The notes below the pieces were generated by a model. It had not been told where the DNA came from. It searched no databases and worked only from the letters and a program-made list of their open reading frames with translations. From contig NZ_LIQF01000010.1 in NCBI RefSeq assembly GCF_001418205.1, forward strand, positions 69,102-121,027: a DNA stretch of 51,926 nt. The letters are read 5' to 3'. Origin of the DNA: Marinomonas fungiae (GTDB lineage Bacteria; Pseudomonadota; Gammaproteobacteria; Pseudomonadales; Marinomonadaceae). The translations under genes were made by a program, and so were the position numbers. Below, piece by piece: positions 1 to 9,975 of this stretch; position 1 is the first letter of the stretch; each line of letters starts with the position of its first letter.

Positions 1-1
1 A

Positions 2-33
2 GGGACTAAGGGACTAAGGGACTAAGGGACTAA
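2..33. repeat. Octanucleotide tandem repeat (GGGACTAA)x4
   Basis: Four perfect back-to-back copies of GGGACTAA, possibly continuing beyond the left edge of the window. The 230 bases that follow hold no ORF I can support. The array lies downstream of the dctM terminator. No function can be assigned. A unit of 8 bp is not a multiple of three, so slippage would shift frame if it lay in a gene, but no gene is visible here. Confidence 0.85.
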
Positions 34-209
34 GGTAGTTGGGCTTTATAATCACGCTAGACTCGAGTGCATGAGAAAAATTAGCTCTTGTAAGAGGGCT
101 GCTCTATTCCTATTACACCAAAGCACATCGCGATGCTAAACATAATGCGACCGATGATAACAGTGTGTAGTGCATCAAATGTATAAGGAGCGCTATGAAC
201 ATAGCGGTC

Positions 210-236
210 AAAAAAAAGCGCCCCTAGGGGCGCTTA
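210..236 (-). terminator. Rho-independent terminator of the dctPQM operon
   Basis: On the minus strand a perfect 9-bp stem (AAGCGCCCC / GGGGCGCTT, loop TA, positions 216-235) is followed by a run of eight T residues. It lies about 30 bases past the dctM stop. A second perfect inverted repeat (CGCTATG-AA-CATAGCG, 191-206) follows just downstream. Confidence 0.85.
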
Positions 237-266
237 AGCATGACAACAGCTAGTGTCATAAAAGGA

Positions 267-1880
267 TTATTGAACGATCTCTGGTCCCATGATTGCGTAC
301 GGTAGCGCAGTCGATAGTGCAGGGATGTAAGTTACTAGGATCAAGAACACAAATAGTACCGCAACAAATGGCATGGCTGCTTTTACCACGCGTGCCAAGC
401 TCATACCTGTGATCCCGGAGGTCACGAATAGGTTTAAACCTATCGGTGGCGTAATCATACCGATCTCCATGTTCACCACCATGATGATACCTAAGTGAAT
501 TGGATCCACACCCAGCTCCATCGCGATAGGGAAGACCACTGGCGCAACGATGACTAGCAGGCCTGATGGCTCCATAAACTGACCACCGATCAACAGTAGA
601 ACGTTTACCGCGATGAGGAAGGTAAACCAGTTAAAACCAACCCCTAACATCCATTCAGTGATCGCTTGTGGAATACGCTCTGCAGACAGTGTGTGGGCGA
701 ACAGTAGCGCGTTAGCGATGATGAACATCAGCATAATGGTGGTCTTAGTACCTTCCAACATAGTCTTACGAGTTTCATCACCAAACAGAGCAGGGAAGAA
801 ACCGCGTGCCATCATTGAGAAGTTGCGGCCCCAAATTGGCATACCTTGAGCGATGCAGCAGACAATGCTGTCGTCTAGTTTCGCGCCACGTTTAGAAACG
901 TAGAACAAGGCTAAAATAGCAGACAGTACAAGACCAATCAGAGCACGTGTTCCCGCTGTCACCGTTTCGCTACCAGAGAAAGCGAAGAACGACATGATTT
1001 CCCACACTAGGAAGAATGACACACCGTATACCGTACCGTTAAAGCCGACGCGCGCCGCTGGCGCATCGCTATCATTGGTCCATGTTTGGCCTTTTAGTGG
1101 TCCCATATCACGGTACACGAACAGCGCGATGAACATAGAGTACACGGCTGCTACCACAGCAGCTTCGGTTGGCGTGAAAGCACCACCGTAGATACCGCCC
1201 ATGATGATCACGATTAGGAATAGCCCCCAGCCTGCATCCTTACCGCCGCGGATCAGGTTACCAAAACCTTTCCACTCTTCCGCTGGAAGGTTTTTAATAC
1301 GAGCGACAACATAGATCGCCAGCATTAACATACCGCCGGCCATTAAACCTGGAATAACACCTGCCAAGAACATACGGCCTACGGATACATCGGTTGCCGC
1401 GGCGTAAACTACCATTACGATAGAGGGCGGGATCAAGATACCCAAAGTACCTGCGTTAGCGATGATGCCTGAGGCGAACTCTTTTGAGTAACCCACTTGG
1501 CGCATACCCGCAATGGCAATCGTACCGATCGCTACAACCGTTGCAGGTGATGAACCAGATAGGGCTGCGAACATCATACATGCCAAAACAGAAGCCATGG
1601 CTAGACCACCACGGAAGTGACCTACGGATGCAATGGCAAAGTTAATCAAACGCTTTGCCACACCACCGGTCGACATAAATGACGACGCCAAGATAAAGAA
1701 TGGAATCGCTAACAAGGTGTAGTGCTGGCCTGCACCAAATAACGAAATTGCCACCGATGACAAAGAGTCATGGGAGAAAAAGGTGATAAATAAGATGGAC
1801 GATAAGCCCAAAGAAATACCAACTGGTAGCCCGATAAAGAGCAGAGTCAGTACCAATCCGAATAAAATTAATGCTTCCAC
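267..1880 (-). CDS. dctM: TRAP transporter large permease (DctM subunit)
   Basis: Membrane subunit that forms the transport channel of a tripartite ATP-independent periplasmic (TRAP) transporter. It imports an organic acid type solute using the sodium or proton gradient. The protein is 537 residues and almost entirely hydrophobic helices. Typical DctM signatures are visible: the early FIGLPVGISLG, an ALSGSSPATVVAIGT loop near residues 106-120, and GILIPPSIVMVVYA near 147-160. It is longer than the usual 425-440 residues. The extra length maps to about residues 262-372, between two conserved halves, and contains hydrophobic segments that could add two helices. It is the last gene of the operon, 17 bases after dctQ, and is followed by a strong terminator. 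The family is clear but the substrate cannot be read from sequence. Confidence 0.93.
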   Translation of the reverse strand: MEALILFGLVLTLLFIGLPVGISLGLSSILFITFFSHDSLSSVAISLFGAGQHYTLLAIPFFILASSFMSTGGVAKRLINFAIASVGHFRGGLAMASVLACMMFAALSGSSPATVVAIGTIAIAGMRQVGYSKEFASGIIANAGTLGILIPPSIVMVVYAAATDVSVGRMFLAGVIPGLMAGGMLMLAIYVVARIKNLPAEEWKGFGNLIRGGKDAGWGLFLIVIIMGGIYGGAFTPTEAAVVAAVYSMFIALFVYRDMGPLKGQTWTNDSDAPAARVGFNGTVYGVSFFLVWEIMSFFAFSGSETVTAGTRALIGLVLSAILALFYVSKRGAKLDDSIVCCIAQGMPIWGRNFSMMARGFFPALFGDETRKTMLEGTKTTIMLMFIIANALLFAHTLSAERIPQAITEWMLGVGFNWFTFLIAVNVLLLIGGQFMEPSGLLVIVAPVVFPIAMELGVDPIHLGIIMVVNMEIGMITPPIGLNLFVTSGITGMSLARVVKAAMPFVAVLFVFLILVTYIPALSTALPYAIMGPEIVQ

Positions 1881-1897
1881 GATACGCTCCTAACCAA

Positions 1898-2575
1898 TTA
1901 GTCTTTTAATGCGCCTTTGTTCTCTTCAACAAGCTCTTGCGCTTCGTGACCACTGATCAACATTTCACGCTTGCCTGTTGCGATGGCCCAAAAGGCTTGT
2001 AGAGAACGATAAGACAATAACGCCAAACTGATTGGCAGAATCACCAGTACTAACCAACGGTGTACACGCGGTTTGAGGTCAAATATTTCAATCATGAAAG
2101 CTGGGTAGCGAAGTTCCTCTTGACCAAGGCCAATGCGCCACATTTTGTACCAGTACTCAATGGCTCCGCCTTTAACGTCAATACCGAGCAATGCTACCCA
2201 TGTAGAGTCTAGTAGGATTAGACCGTATAAAAAGGCGCAGGCAGCACCTATTAGTGAAAGCACTTTTGCTGTGCCTTTAGGAACTGCATTGAGGAGAATA
2301 TCCACCCCAAGGTGCCCACCTGTTTTAATACCGTAGCTCATACCGAGTAGGATCAGCCATGAGAACATCACGGTATTGAACTCAAGTGCAGCTACCCAAC
2401 CTGTGTTAAAGGCATAGCGAGCAATCACCTGGCCGAATGAAACAACCATGATTGAAGAAATAACAAGAATCAGTAGGTTTTCTTCCAATCGTTCCATGAA
2501 TTTTGGAAAACGCTTTTCTAAAACCCATAGGGCTAGAATAAATATTAGTAAGTATAAATGGGGCCAGTATGCCAT
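1898..2575 (-). CDS. dctQ: TRAP transporter small permease (DctQ subunit)
   Basis: Small integral membrane subunit of the TRAP transporter; it pairs with DctM and is thought to stabilise or scaffold it. The 225 residues contain about four hydrophobic segments, roughly at 5-20, 35-55, 68-85 and 100-125, with another near 175-195. The segment around LILLGMSYGIKTGGHLGVDIL matches the conserved DctQ core, in which a W/G-x-G-x-x-GHLGVD stretch is typical. A GGAG ribosome site sits seven bases before the ATG. It lies between dctP and dctM in the usual P-Q-M order and is separated from dctP by a hairpin. Confidence 0.9.
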   Translation of the reverse strand: MAYWPHLYLLIFILALWVLEKRFPKFMERLEENLLILVISSIMVVSFGQVIARYAFNTGWVAALEFNTVMFSWLILLGMSYGIKTGGHLGVDILLNAVPKGTAKVLSLIGAACAFLYGLILLDSTWVALLGIDVKGGAIEYWYKMWRIGLGQEELRYPAFMIEIFDLKPRVHRWLVLVILPISLALLSYRSLQAFWAIATGKREMLISGHEAQELVEENKGALKD

Positions 2576-2666
2576 GGGGGACTCCTAAACATCGAAATGC
2601 AGCGTAAAAAGGCCTTTCACACCAATTCTCACGGGTGTGTCAAAGCAATGTGAAAGGCTCGAAAGG

Positions 2667-2692
2667 GCTAGCTCCTAGCAAAAGGAGCTAGC
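2667..2692 (-). promoter_or_regulatory. Intercistronic hairpin between dctP and dctQ
   Basis: A perfect 10-bp stem (GCTAGCTCCT / AGGAGCTAGC) with a six-base loop lies just after dctP, without a T tract. Such hairpins often protect the upstream mRNA and lower expression of the permease genes relative to the abundant binding protein. That role is inferred here. Confidence 0.65.
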
Positions 2693-2715
2693 ATTGCTGC
2701 TCGGGTGTGTAGTGC

Positions 2716-3708
2716 TTACGCACCAGCGGCTGCGTCGATCAGGTCTTTACCGATATCATCCTCGAACTGACTCCAAACAGGTTTCATGGTTTCAACCCAC
2801 TCAGCGCGTTGTTCTGGTGTTAGGGTAATGATCTTACCGCCTGCTTTTAGGATGTTTTCACGGTTAGCGGCTTCAGCTTGCTTTACAGACTCGTTGGCTT
2901 CTTGCGTAACTTCGTCAGCGATTGCCAAGAATTGCGCACGGTCTTCATCGCTTAGGCTTTCTAGGAACTCAGAAGAGGTCATAAACAAGTAGGCTAGCAA
3001 CTGATGGTTAGTCTCAGTGATGCTGTCTTGTACTTCGTAGAATTTCTTAGTGTAAATGTTAGACCAAGTGTTTTCCTGTCCATCTACTACACCCGTCTGT
3101 AGTGCGCCGTAAACTTCTGAGAAAGCCATTGCTTGCGGAGAAGCGCCCATCGCTGCGATCATTTGTTTTGCAACATCAGAGGTTTGGACACGGAATTTTA
3201 GGCCTTTGGCATCACTAGGAACGACCAGAGGCTTGTTGGCAGAGAAATACTTCATACCAGACATCCAGTAACCTAGACCTACGAAACCAGCGTAGTCGTC
3301 CATTTCAGTAAGCAGGTCTTTACCTTCAGGTGTTTTGGTAAAGCGGATAGCAGCATCCATATCTTTAAAGATAAATGGTAGATCGAATACGCCGTATTTC
3401 GGAGTGTAAGAACCGAATTTGGATAGGGAAGGAGCCAGTAGTTGTACGTCACCTAGTAGAAGCGCTTCAAGCTCTTTGGAATCACCAAACAATGTCGAGT
3501 TAGGAAATACTTCGATACATAGTTTGCCATTCATTTCCTTATTTACGCGCTCGGCAAAGTTGTTCGCTGCAACCACTTTCGGGTGAGTTGTACCACCTGT
3601 TACGTGACTAAATTTTACAACGCGCTCGCCAGAATCACAGTTAGCTGAAGCGGTTGTTGCAGTGAATGCTAATGCAGCAGTCGTTAGTGCAAGGCTGATT
3701 TTTTTCAT
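2716..3708 (-). CDS. dctP: TRAP transporter periplasmic solute-binding protein (DctP)
   Basis: Periplasmic receptor that captures the solute and delivers it to DctQM. The first 22 residues are a classical signal peptide (KK, hydrophobic core, cleavage after TASA). The mature part shows DctP-family features: VKFSHVTGGTTHPK at the start, FPNSTLFGDSKELEALLLGDVQ, KGLKFRVQTSDV with the conserved arginine that binds a carboxylate, and VVDGQENTWSNIY near residues 208-220. The length (330) is normal. A GGAG ribosome site precedes the ATG by about nine bases. An 18-bp perfect palindrome lies in the leader. The conserved arginine suggests a carboxylate ligand; the exact compound is unknown. Confidence 0.94.
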   Translation of the reverse strand: MKKISLALTTAALAFTATTASANCDSGERVVKFSHVTGGTTHPKVVAANNFAERVNKEMNGKLCIEVFPNSTLFGDSKELEALLLGDVQLLAPSLSKFGSYTPKYGVFDLPFIFKDMDAAIRFTKTPEGKDLLTEMDDYAGFVGLGYWMSGMKYFSANKPLVVPSDAKGLKFRVQTSDVAKQMIAAMGASPQAMAFSEVYGALQTGVVDGQENTWSNIYTKKFYEVQDSITETNHQLLAYLFMTSSEFLESLSDEDRAQFLAIADEVTQEANESVKQAEAANRENILKAGGKIITLTPEQRAEWVETMKPVWSQFEDDIGKDLIDAAAGA

Positions 3709-3744
3709 GTGTATGACTCCAAATTTGAGTATTTATTATTGTTA

Positions 3745-3762
3745 GCTTGGTCATGACCAAGC
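3745..3762. promoter_or_regulatory. Perfect 18-bp palindrome upstream of dctP, likely operator
   Basis: GCTTGGTCATGACCAAGC is perfectly self-complementary and lies 37-54 bases before the dctP start codon. The core TTGGTCATGACCAA resembles operators of GntR/FCD-type regulators of organic acid metabolism (TTGGT-N-ACCAA class). No cognate regulator gene lies beside it. Confidence 0.55.
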
Positions 3763-3928
3763 AGGCAACGCAATTTGGTTGTTGCTGTCCGTACTTATTA
3801 CACAATCCGTGCCAATTCTTTGAAAAATATTTAAGTGTATGATTTTAAGATATTTTTTATTTTTTGTAGTTTTTGTAAGTAATGTTTGAATTGAAAGCGT
3901 AAGCGGTATTCCGCCAACTATCTAAAAG

Positions 3929-3952
3929 TAATGGGTGGAAATTCACCCATTA
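3929..3952 (-). terminator. Hairpin terminator overlapping the tmcA stop codon
   Basis: A perfect 9-bp inverted repeat (TAATGGGTG / CACCCATTA, six-base loop) includes the tmcA stop codon. It is followed on the minus strand by a short CTTTT run. The weak T tract makes this a moderate-strength call. Confidence 0.5.
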
Positions 3953-5962
3953 TTTTATCTGTATTAGAGCGTCTGAGATCAGCTGTTTAAGATGTTGATA
4001 AAATGCTTTTTTTCCACTTAGGCCTAATGATTGAGCGGATTGCTCACTGACTAGATTTAAGCCACAACCCAGTAATAGCAAGTCTTTGGAGCAATTTAAT
4101 CGGAACGATTGGTGAGCTAATCGCTCCATTGTTAGGCGTAAAAGTTGAGCTCGGATGGCGTCGTAGGGGCGGTGATGTTCACAAAAATAGGTCAAATCCG
4201 ATACATCTTTTGCTGTTAATTTGGGAATGTGTGGGTTTTCCCCCATCGTAAAGGTATGGCTGATTGCAACCATCAAGTCTGCTGGCAAATCACGCAGATG
4301 CAGCGGCAAGGTGGTAATCCAATTTTCAGCAAAGCAAACTGACCATTGTTGTCCAAGGGACTTGCTGAGGTCGTTTAAGCCTTTGAGCATCATTAATGAG
4401 TAAGCACCGCTGGCTTGGTCCTGTGCCGTGCCTAGGCGTACTGAGATAAAGTTATTTTGTTGCCAAAAGTTCACCACGTCAGCGGTGGCAGCGAAGCTGG
4501 TGCAGAGAAAATCGGCTTTTTTCGAAGTGGCAACATGCTCAATACTTCCCAGTAGTTGGCTACCGAGACCTTGACGCTGGTACTTTGGGGCAATGGCGAT
4601 ACGACTGACACGCCAGTATTGATAACGTCCGGCATTGGCAATCCCTTCGTGCGCGAGCAATGACTGCGGCAGTAGGTGACCACGTGGGCGACGACGCCCT
4701 TGCATGACCTCTAAAGCAAGCTCATCAGGAAGCTTGCCTTCTATACTCACCAGTGCGACGCCGACTAGCGTCTGTTCTTGGTATTGGCAAAAGGTGATAA
4801 CGCTCGGATCGTCGACCAGCCAACGCTTATTTTCGGGTGTGGTTTGATAGTGGGCGTTCACTAATAAAGCAAAGGCTTGATCCAAAAGCGTAGGATGCTG
4901 TAGCCATTGAGCGCCTGTCACATAGCTTGGGCATTGATCCAGGCGGCATTCAGTTTGGTAGTCTTGGTACAAAAGCTGGTCCAACCAACGCTCCAATGGG
5001 TCATTTTCCCCCCAGCGCAACGGTTCTAGCAAATGATGCTCTTGGCAGCTTCGTTGCTCAGACTTAAATTGCTGTCGAAAGCGGATACCAAAACCACGTC
5101 CAGAGCCTTCGTAGCCATAATCAGTACTGCTAAAAACGACGCAACGAGCTTTATTTAACATGGCATCTAGCATCGGCAGAGGAATGCTGGCGGCTTCATC
5201 GACTACTAATAAGTCATACGACTGTTCGTTTTGCAGTAATGCGTCGGGGGCAAAGAAGGGGACACAACTAAGGCTCAGCTCTTGATAGTGCTCCGCTAAG
5301 GTACTGAGGTTAAAAGTGCTGGATGCCGTACAGGCGCATTGTAAACCTTGCTCTTGCGCTTGGTAGATCAGCTCCGCCAGAGCAAAGGATTTTCCACGTC
5401 CTCTCGGGGCTAGCAATATATGTGAGCTTTTGAGATCACCTAACACCTGCTTAACAAACAGCTGCTGAGGGGCGGTTAATCCTGTTTGAGTGGCCTGATA
5501 AGGCCACACTGTACTTGGCCAAGTTTCGCTAAAAGGTGACTGCTCGGCGTGAAGCGCCTGCCAGAAAAACGCTTTATAAGTACTTTGAATCTGATGACTT
5601 TCCAATGGCCATGGGATAAAACGCGCCAATTCTAAGTCTTCTTGAGCCAGCCAAGCGTCGCCAAGGTGCAAGACAAGTAAGCCGCCACCTCGTAACGTGC
5701 CAGCGAGAATTGAAAGCGCAGACAAGTGTAGACCTGCGGATAAGTCCAACAGAATAGCATCATAGCTATTGCCCAGCTGCCGCTGTAAAGCATTGAAATT
5801 AATTTGCTGGATAGCGTTGCAAGAGGTAATGCACTCTGGACTGTGCGTGACCAGCAGGCACTTATCAAGCCCCGTGCAGAGTGCACTAAAGCGCTGCAAT
5901 GCCTCTTCTAGAGTCGAGTAGCTGAGAACGCACTGGCGTTGAGAAGTGGGCTGAGCAGACAT
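3950..5962 (-). CDS. tmcA: tRNA(Met) cytidine acetyltransferase TmcA
   Basis: Makes N4-acetylcytidine at the wobble position 34 of elongator tRNA-Met, using acetyl-CoA and ATP. The 670 residues match the length of the E. coli enzyme and show its layout. An N-terminal Rossmann-like domain covers about 1-150. A RecD-like helicase/ATPase domain follows, with Walker A APRGRGKS at 185-192 and VDEAA at 254-258. A GNAT acetyltransferase domain has its acetyl-CoA loop QRQGLG at 462-467. A C-terminal tRNA-binding tail ends the protein. It is transcribed alone; the chemoreceptor gene upstream is 127 bases away. Confidence 0.95.
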   Translation of the reverse strand: MSAQPTSQRQCVLSYSTLEEALQRFSALCTGLDKCLLVTHSPECITSCNAIQQINFNALQRQLGNSYDAILLDLSAGLHLSALSILAGTLRGGGLLVLHLGDAWLAQEDLELARFIPWPLESHQIQSTYKAFFWQALHAEQSPFSETWPSTVWPYQATQTGLTAPQQLFVKQVLGDLKSSHILLAPRGRGKSFALAELIYQAQEQGLQCACTASSTFNLSTLAEHYQELSLSCVPFFAPDALLQNEQSYDLLVVDEAASIPLPMLDAMLNKARCVVFSSTDYGYEGSGRGFGIRFRQQFKSEQRSCQEHHLLEPLRWGENDPLERWLDQLLYQDYQTECRLDQCPSYVTGAQWLQHPTLLDQAFALLVNAHYQTTPENKRWLVDDPSVITFCQYQEQTLVGVALVSIEGKLPDELALEVMQGRRRPRGHLLPQSLLAHEGIANAGRYQYWRVSRIAIAPKYQRQGLGSQLLGSIEHVATSKKADFLCTSFAATADVVNFWQQNNFISVRLGTAQDQASGAYSLMMLKGLNDLSKSLGQQWSVCFAENWITTLPLHLRDLPADLMVAISHTFTMGENPHIPKLTAKDVSDLTYFCEHHRPYDAIRAQLLRLTMERLAHQSFRLNCSKDLLLLGCGLNLVSEQSAQSLGLSGKKAFYQHLKQLISDALIQIK

Positions 5963-6089
5963 ACTGATTCCTGATATTCATGCAAAGAAGCCTACACAAT
6001 GTAGACCTCTCTGCATGATACCTAGGTTCTGGCTAGGGACAAGTTGAAAGCCCTTGATCTATATACAAATCAAGAGGCTAGCAGTGTAC

Positions 6090-8051
6090 CTATAAACTAA
6101 AACGAATCAGATTTTGTCTAAGCTCTTCTGCTAAACGATTGATTCGCTGACTTTCTTTGAGGGAGTTCTGAGCCTCTGAGAAAGTCTGGTTGGCAATGCC
6201 GTGAAGTTCTTCCGCATTACCTCGAATTTGTGTTGCGGTTACGCTTTGCTCCTCGGTCGAGGCTGCTACATTGGCAATACCCTGTGCGACGGCGCCCATA
6301 GACTTTGTGATACCGCTTAACAAGCTACCTGCAAAAGTTGCTTGTTCGACACAGTTTGCGACTTGGTCGCGGCCTTGTTGCATAGTATTCACTGCGACAC
6401 GGCTGCCTGACTGGAGCCGTTCTACTACTTGCTTAATTTCTTCGGTAGATTGTTGAGTACGCTGTGCCAGCACTCGTACTTCATCAGCCACGACGGCAAA
6501 GCCTCGTCCCTGTTCGCCAGCTCTAGCCGCTTCAATAGCAGCATTCAGGGCAAGAAGATTGGTTTGCTCAGCGATTTCATTAATAACATTTACCACGCTA
6601 CCAATGTTTTCCGTACTTAATTCTACTTCTTGAATGGTTTTGGCCGCATTCTCAAATGAGGTGGAAAGGTTGGCAACCGTTTGTTCGACCCTTTGCGTCG
6701 CTTGATAACCCTGCTCTGTTGCGGCGTTTACTGAAACGGTTTCTTCCGAAACATCGGTAGAGCTATGGGCTACTTCCTCAATGGATGCAGACATCTGTTC
6801 CACTGCCGCTGCGACTTGAGCACATGAGTTAGAGCCGATAGTAGCGCTGGAGATAAGCAGCTCGTTGGAAGAGGTAATGTTCTGTGCGGAGGTATGTAAT
6901 TGATGACTGCTTGATTGTACGGCTTTAATTAATTCAATCAGACCGTCACGCATACTTTGTACGGATAACTGCAACTTGTGGGTTTCATTGTGGCTGATTG
7001 GGCTAACGGTATCTTTAAAACGGTAACTTAGTTTTCCTTCACCGATTTCTTTAACACCTTGAGTGATGTCTCGTAAAGGTTGTAGTGACGAGCGAATGTA
7101 GAACCAAAGAATGATGGCTAAGGTAATGGCCGCAGCCGCACAAATTCCCATAATGAAGAATAGAATTGCCATGATTTCTTCATCGTATTCTGCTGAGTAG
7201 GTTTTGATCGCGACGACCCAATCAAAACCTTCAACTTTATGGAAAATGACTTTTGATTCTTCTGCTGCGCTGTCTTGTCCCGCTACTTGAATGGTGTAAT
7301 TTGCGACTCCGGTTTGACTTTGGTACATAGACTCAAAAGCAGGGCGTGCACTCGGAAACAGTTCAAACACATTCTTACTTAAAACCGCTTCACTTGGATG
7401 AGCAATCAGCTTACCTTTATTAACACCGTTATCTACAACGTAGATGTAACCACGCTTACCAATGGTTATATTATTTAGATTGTCGCGAATGTCTTGCAAA
7501 ATGAAGTTTAAAGGCACGGCAATCATAAAGACTAACTCTGACTGTGTGGATAGTGATTGCACATGCACCATATAGTCCTGTTCGCCCAGAGTCAGCTTGC
7601 CAGAAAAGACGTTTCTTGAAAGCTTAAGGTTGCCCTGTAGCTCATTAGACGTTGATGCAATGACTTGATAGCCATCAGTTGTAGGCTTCATTAGTACAAT
7701 ATCTGCCTGCACATTACTTTTAATTCTATTTAGCTCGGATGTTGCTTTAGAAAGAGACGTGCCCCCCCATAGCCATGAGTCCCCTTGCTTTTCAATGGCC
7801 AGTCCTAGTTCGCTATTGACGTAGTTAGAAGAGTGATCCAGAGACCTGTTGATATTTTGATACTGACTCTCAAGTTCATGAGCAACCAGTTTAATTTCCG
7901 TCAGTTGGTGGTCGGTGACCACTTCTGCGATCTGCTTCTGGAACAGAAAATCAATGGCTGCAATCAATACGAGAAAGATAACTATGATGGCCAATAGAGC
8001 CCCTGTGGCAAGCTGGGCAGGCAGGGACAATAAGCGAAAGCGAGTAAGCAT
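6090..8051 (-). CDS. Methyl-accepting chemotaxis protein with periplasmic Cache domain
   Basis: Transmembrane chemoreceptor that passes ligand binding to CheA/CheW at the cell pole. Order in the 653 residues: TM1 at about 13-36; a periplasmic region at 37-290 whose second half ([19 protein letters not shown]) is typical of Cache domains; TM2 at about 294-319; HAMP at about 318-372; then the signalling coiled coil. The hairpin tip [20 protein letters not shown] falls at 495-514. No C-terminal NWETF-type pentapeptide is present, so CheR/CheB tethering is not expected. The ligand is unknown. It appears to be a single-gene unit with a possible weak hairpin at 6050-6079. Confidence 0.93.
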   Translation of the reverse strand: MLTRFRLLSLPAQLATGALLAIIVIFLVLIAAIDFLFQKQIAEVVTDHQLTEIKLVAHELESQYQNINRSLDHSSNYVNSELGLAIEKQGDSWLWGGTSLSKATSELNRIKSNVQADIVLMKPTTDGYQVIASTSNELQGNLKLSRNVFSGKLTLGEQDYMVHVQSLSTQSELVFMIAVPLNFILQDIRDNLNNITIGKRGYIYVVDNGVNKGKLIAHPSEAVLSKNVFELFPSARPAFESMYQSQTGVANYTIQVAGQDSAAEESKVIFHKVEGFDWVVAIKTYSAEYDEEIMAILFFIMGICAAAAITLAIILWFYIRSSLQPLRDITQGVKEIGEGKLSYRFKDTVSPISHNETHKLQLSVQSMRDGLIELIKAVQSSSHQLHTSAQNITSSNELLISSATIGSNSCAQVAAAVEQMSASIEEVAHSSTDVSEETVSVNAATEQGYQATQRVEQTVANLSTSFENAAKTIQEVELSTENIGSVVNVINEIAEQTNLLALNAAIEAARAGEQGRGFAVVADEVRVLAQRTQQSTEEIKQVVERLQSGSRVAVNTMQQGRDQVANCVEQATFAGSLLSGITKSMGAVAQGIANVAASTEEQSVTATQIRGNAEELHGIANQTFSEAQNSLKESQRINRLAEELRQNLIRFSL

Positions 8052-8269
8052 ACGAGGGTGAGTCCTTTGATAAAACGAGTCCGGTTTTATTTGTTATTGC
8101 GGAAGTTTATATACAGAAGAAGGGGGGTCTACCACAAGCAAGGTGTAATCTTGCTTACATATACTTACGAAATGTTACGTTTCAGATGGGCTTTCTTATT
8201 AAACCATTGATGGCTAAGGTTTATTAGGTTGTTCTGAAGATTTTTTTTAGATTAATGTTAAAAACTAAA

Positions 8270-8305
8270 ATGACACCGATTTGATATAGATCAAATCGGT
8301 GTCAT
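8270..8305 (-). terminator. Strong terminator of the prp operon
   Basis: A perfect 15-bp stem (TGACACCGATTTGAT, 8271-8285, pairing with 8290-8304, loop ATAG) lies directly after the prpD stop. It is followed on the minus strand by TTTTAGTTTTT. A further A-T pair extends the stem. Confidence 0.85.
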
Positions 8306-8311
8306 GGAGGC

Positions 8312-9796
8312 TTAAATTACAAACAAGTCCATAAACTTATGAACGGCTGTTTTTTCTAGTTCAGATTGGTTCTTACATAGTTCAAAAATATAGTGGCTAC
8401 GAGCCGATGGGAAACGCGTTGCCAAGTTGGCTTTGAATTTCTTCTCTAATAATGGAATACCTTCTTCACGGCGACGGCGGTGACCAATTGGGTATTCTAC
8501 AACCACTTCCTCAGTAGAAGAGCCATCTTTGAAGAACACTTGAATCGCATTGGCAATAGAGCGTTTGTCCGCTTCAAGGTATTCACGGGTGAAGCGTTCG
8601 TCTTCGACAATCTCCATTTTTTCGCGTAGCTCATCAATGATTGGATTGGTCGCATGGAAGTCATCTTCGTAATGCTCTGCGACCAAGTTGCCAAACGCTA
8701 ACGGCACTGCAGCCATGTATTGTAGACAGTGATCACGGTCGGCGGCATTCGCCAATGGGCCAACTTTAGAGATGATACGAATGGCCGATTCGTGAGTGCG
8801 GATGACAATCTTCTCGATTTGATCCAAACGATCCTTCACCTTCGGATGCAATGTTACCGCCGCTTCTGCGGCGGTTTGGGCATGGAACTCCGCTGGGAAC
8901 GAGATTTTAAACAGTACGTTTTCCATTACGTAAGTGCTGTAGTCTTGGGTAAACTTGAATTCACGATCCTCAGGTGATTTGAGTTGTTGATCTTTGTTTG
9001 TCTTAGAGAAAGACACATCGTAGAAGCCCCACTGTGGTGCCGTTAACACACCAGGAATACCCATTTCACCACGCAAAGACATATCGGCTAAACGTACTGC
9101 TCGAGACGTGGCATCGCCCGCCGCCCAAGATTTACGTGAGCCCGCATTTGGCGCATGACGGTAAGTACGAAGCGCTGAACCATCGACCCAAGCTTGGGAA
9201 ATGGCCGCCATGATTTGCTCACGATTCCCCCCCATCATTTTTGCAACCACCGCAGAGGACGCGACTCGAACCAATAGCACGTGGCATAGACCTACTCGGT
9301 TGAAAGAGTTTTCTAGCGCGATCACACCTTGGATCTCGTGCGCCATGACCATACCTTCTAGCACTTCGCGCATGGTCAATGGTGACTCACCACGCGAAAC
9401 ACGTACTTGAGATAGGTGATCCGCTACCGCCAAAATACCGCCTAAGTTATCCGATGGATGGCCCCATTCTGCTGCCAACCAGGTATCGTTATAATCCAAC
9501 CAACGAATGATACAACCAATGTCCCAAGCGGCTTTCACTGGATCCAGCGCAAACGACGTACCCGGTACGCGCGCACCATTTGGTACCACTGTGCCTTGCA
9601 CCATAGGACCAAGGTGCTTAGTACATTCTGGGAAGCGCAGTGCTAACAGGCCGCAACCTAGTGTGTCCATCAAACAGTTACGGGCAGTATCTAGCGCCTC
9701 TTGGCTTTCAATCTTGAAGTTTAAAACATAATCCGCGATATCTTGGATCACCTGATCGTATTCAGGGCGGTTATTTAAATCGACATTTGCACTCAT
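8312..9796 (-). CDS. prpD: 2-methylcitrate dehydratase PrpD
   Basis: Dehydrates 2-methylcitrate to 2-methyl-cis-aconitate in the methylcitrate cycle that oxidises propionyl-CoA. The sequence follows E. coli PrpD along its whole length. Examples are [33 protein letters not shown] with the family DTW motif, [20 protein letters not shown], and [13 protein letters not shown] near the C-terminus. I place the start at the second in-frame ATG, giving 494 residues: AGAGGAA lies six bases before it and the protein then begins [14 protein letters not shown] like its homologues. The upstream ATG at 9829 has no such support. acnD and prpF are absent, so the PrpD route is used. It is the last gene of the operon. 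Confidence 0.95.
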   Translation of the reverse strand: MSANVDLNNRPEYDQVIQDIADYVLNFKIESQEALDTARNCLMDTLGCGLLALRFPECTKHLGPMVQGTVVPNGARVPGTSFALDPVKAAWDIGCIIRWLDYNDTWLAAEWGHPSDNLGGILAVADHLSQVRVSRGESPLTMREVLEGMVMAHEIQGVIALENSFNRVGLCHVLLVRVASSAVVAKMMGGNREQIMAAISQAWVDGSALRTYRHAPNAGSRKSWAAGDATSRAVRLADMSLRGEMGIPGVLTAPQWGFYDVSFSKTNKDQQLKSPEDREFKFTQDYSTYVMENVLFKISFPAEFHAQTAAEAAVTLHPKVKDRLDQIEKIVIRTHESAIRIISKVGPLANAADRDHCLQYMAAVPLAFGNLVAEHYEDDFHATNPIIDELREKMEIVEDERFTREYLEADKRSIANAIQVFFKDGSSTEEVVVEYPIGHRRRREEGIPLLEKKFKANLATRFPSARSHYIFELCKNQSELEKTAVHKFMDLFVI

Positions 9797-9975
9797 GGTG
9801 GTTCCTCTGATTCTTTTGGCTCTTTCCATCGGTGAGAGGCATCAATGTGACTTTCAAACACTCTTAAACACGCGCCATGGATGGCGCAAGAGGGCGCTTT
9901 ATCAGAGACGATTATGCGCCCGGTGTAGCGTGTTGAAAGGCCTCTTACACTAGGTTTTGTTGTCTATGTCTCGGT

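Noticed and set aside
2..33. CRISPR array
   Set aside because: Direct octamers without spacers and no cas genes in the window.
3800..3815. Sigma54 promoter for dctP
   Set aside because: TTGGCACG gives a good -24 element on the minus strand, but the -12 position reads GT rather than GC; too weak to call, although TRAP operons are often sigma54-dependent.
6050..6079. Terminator after the Cache chemoreceptor
   Set aside because: The stem needs a bulge and the following T run is only three bases; noted but not called.
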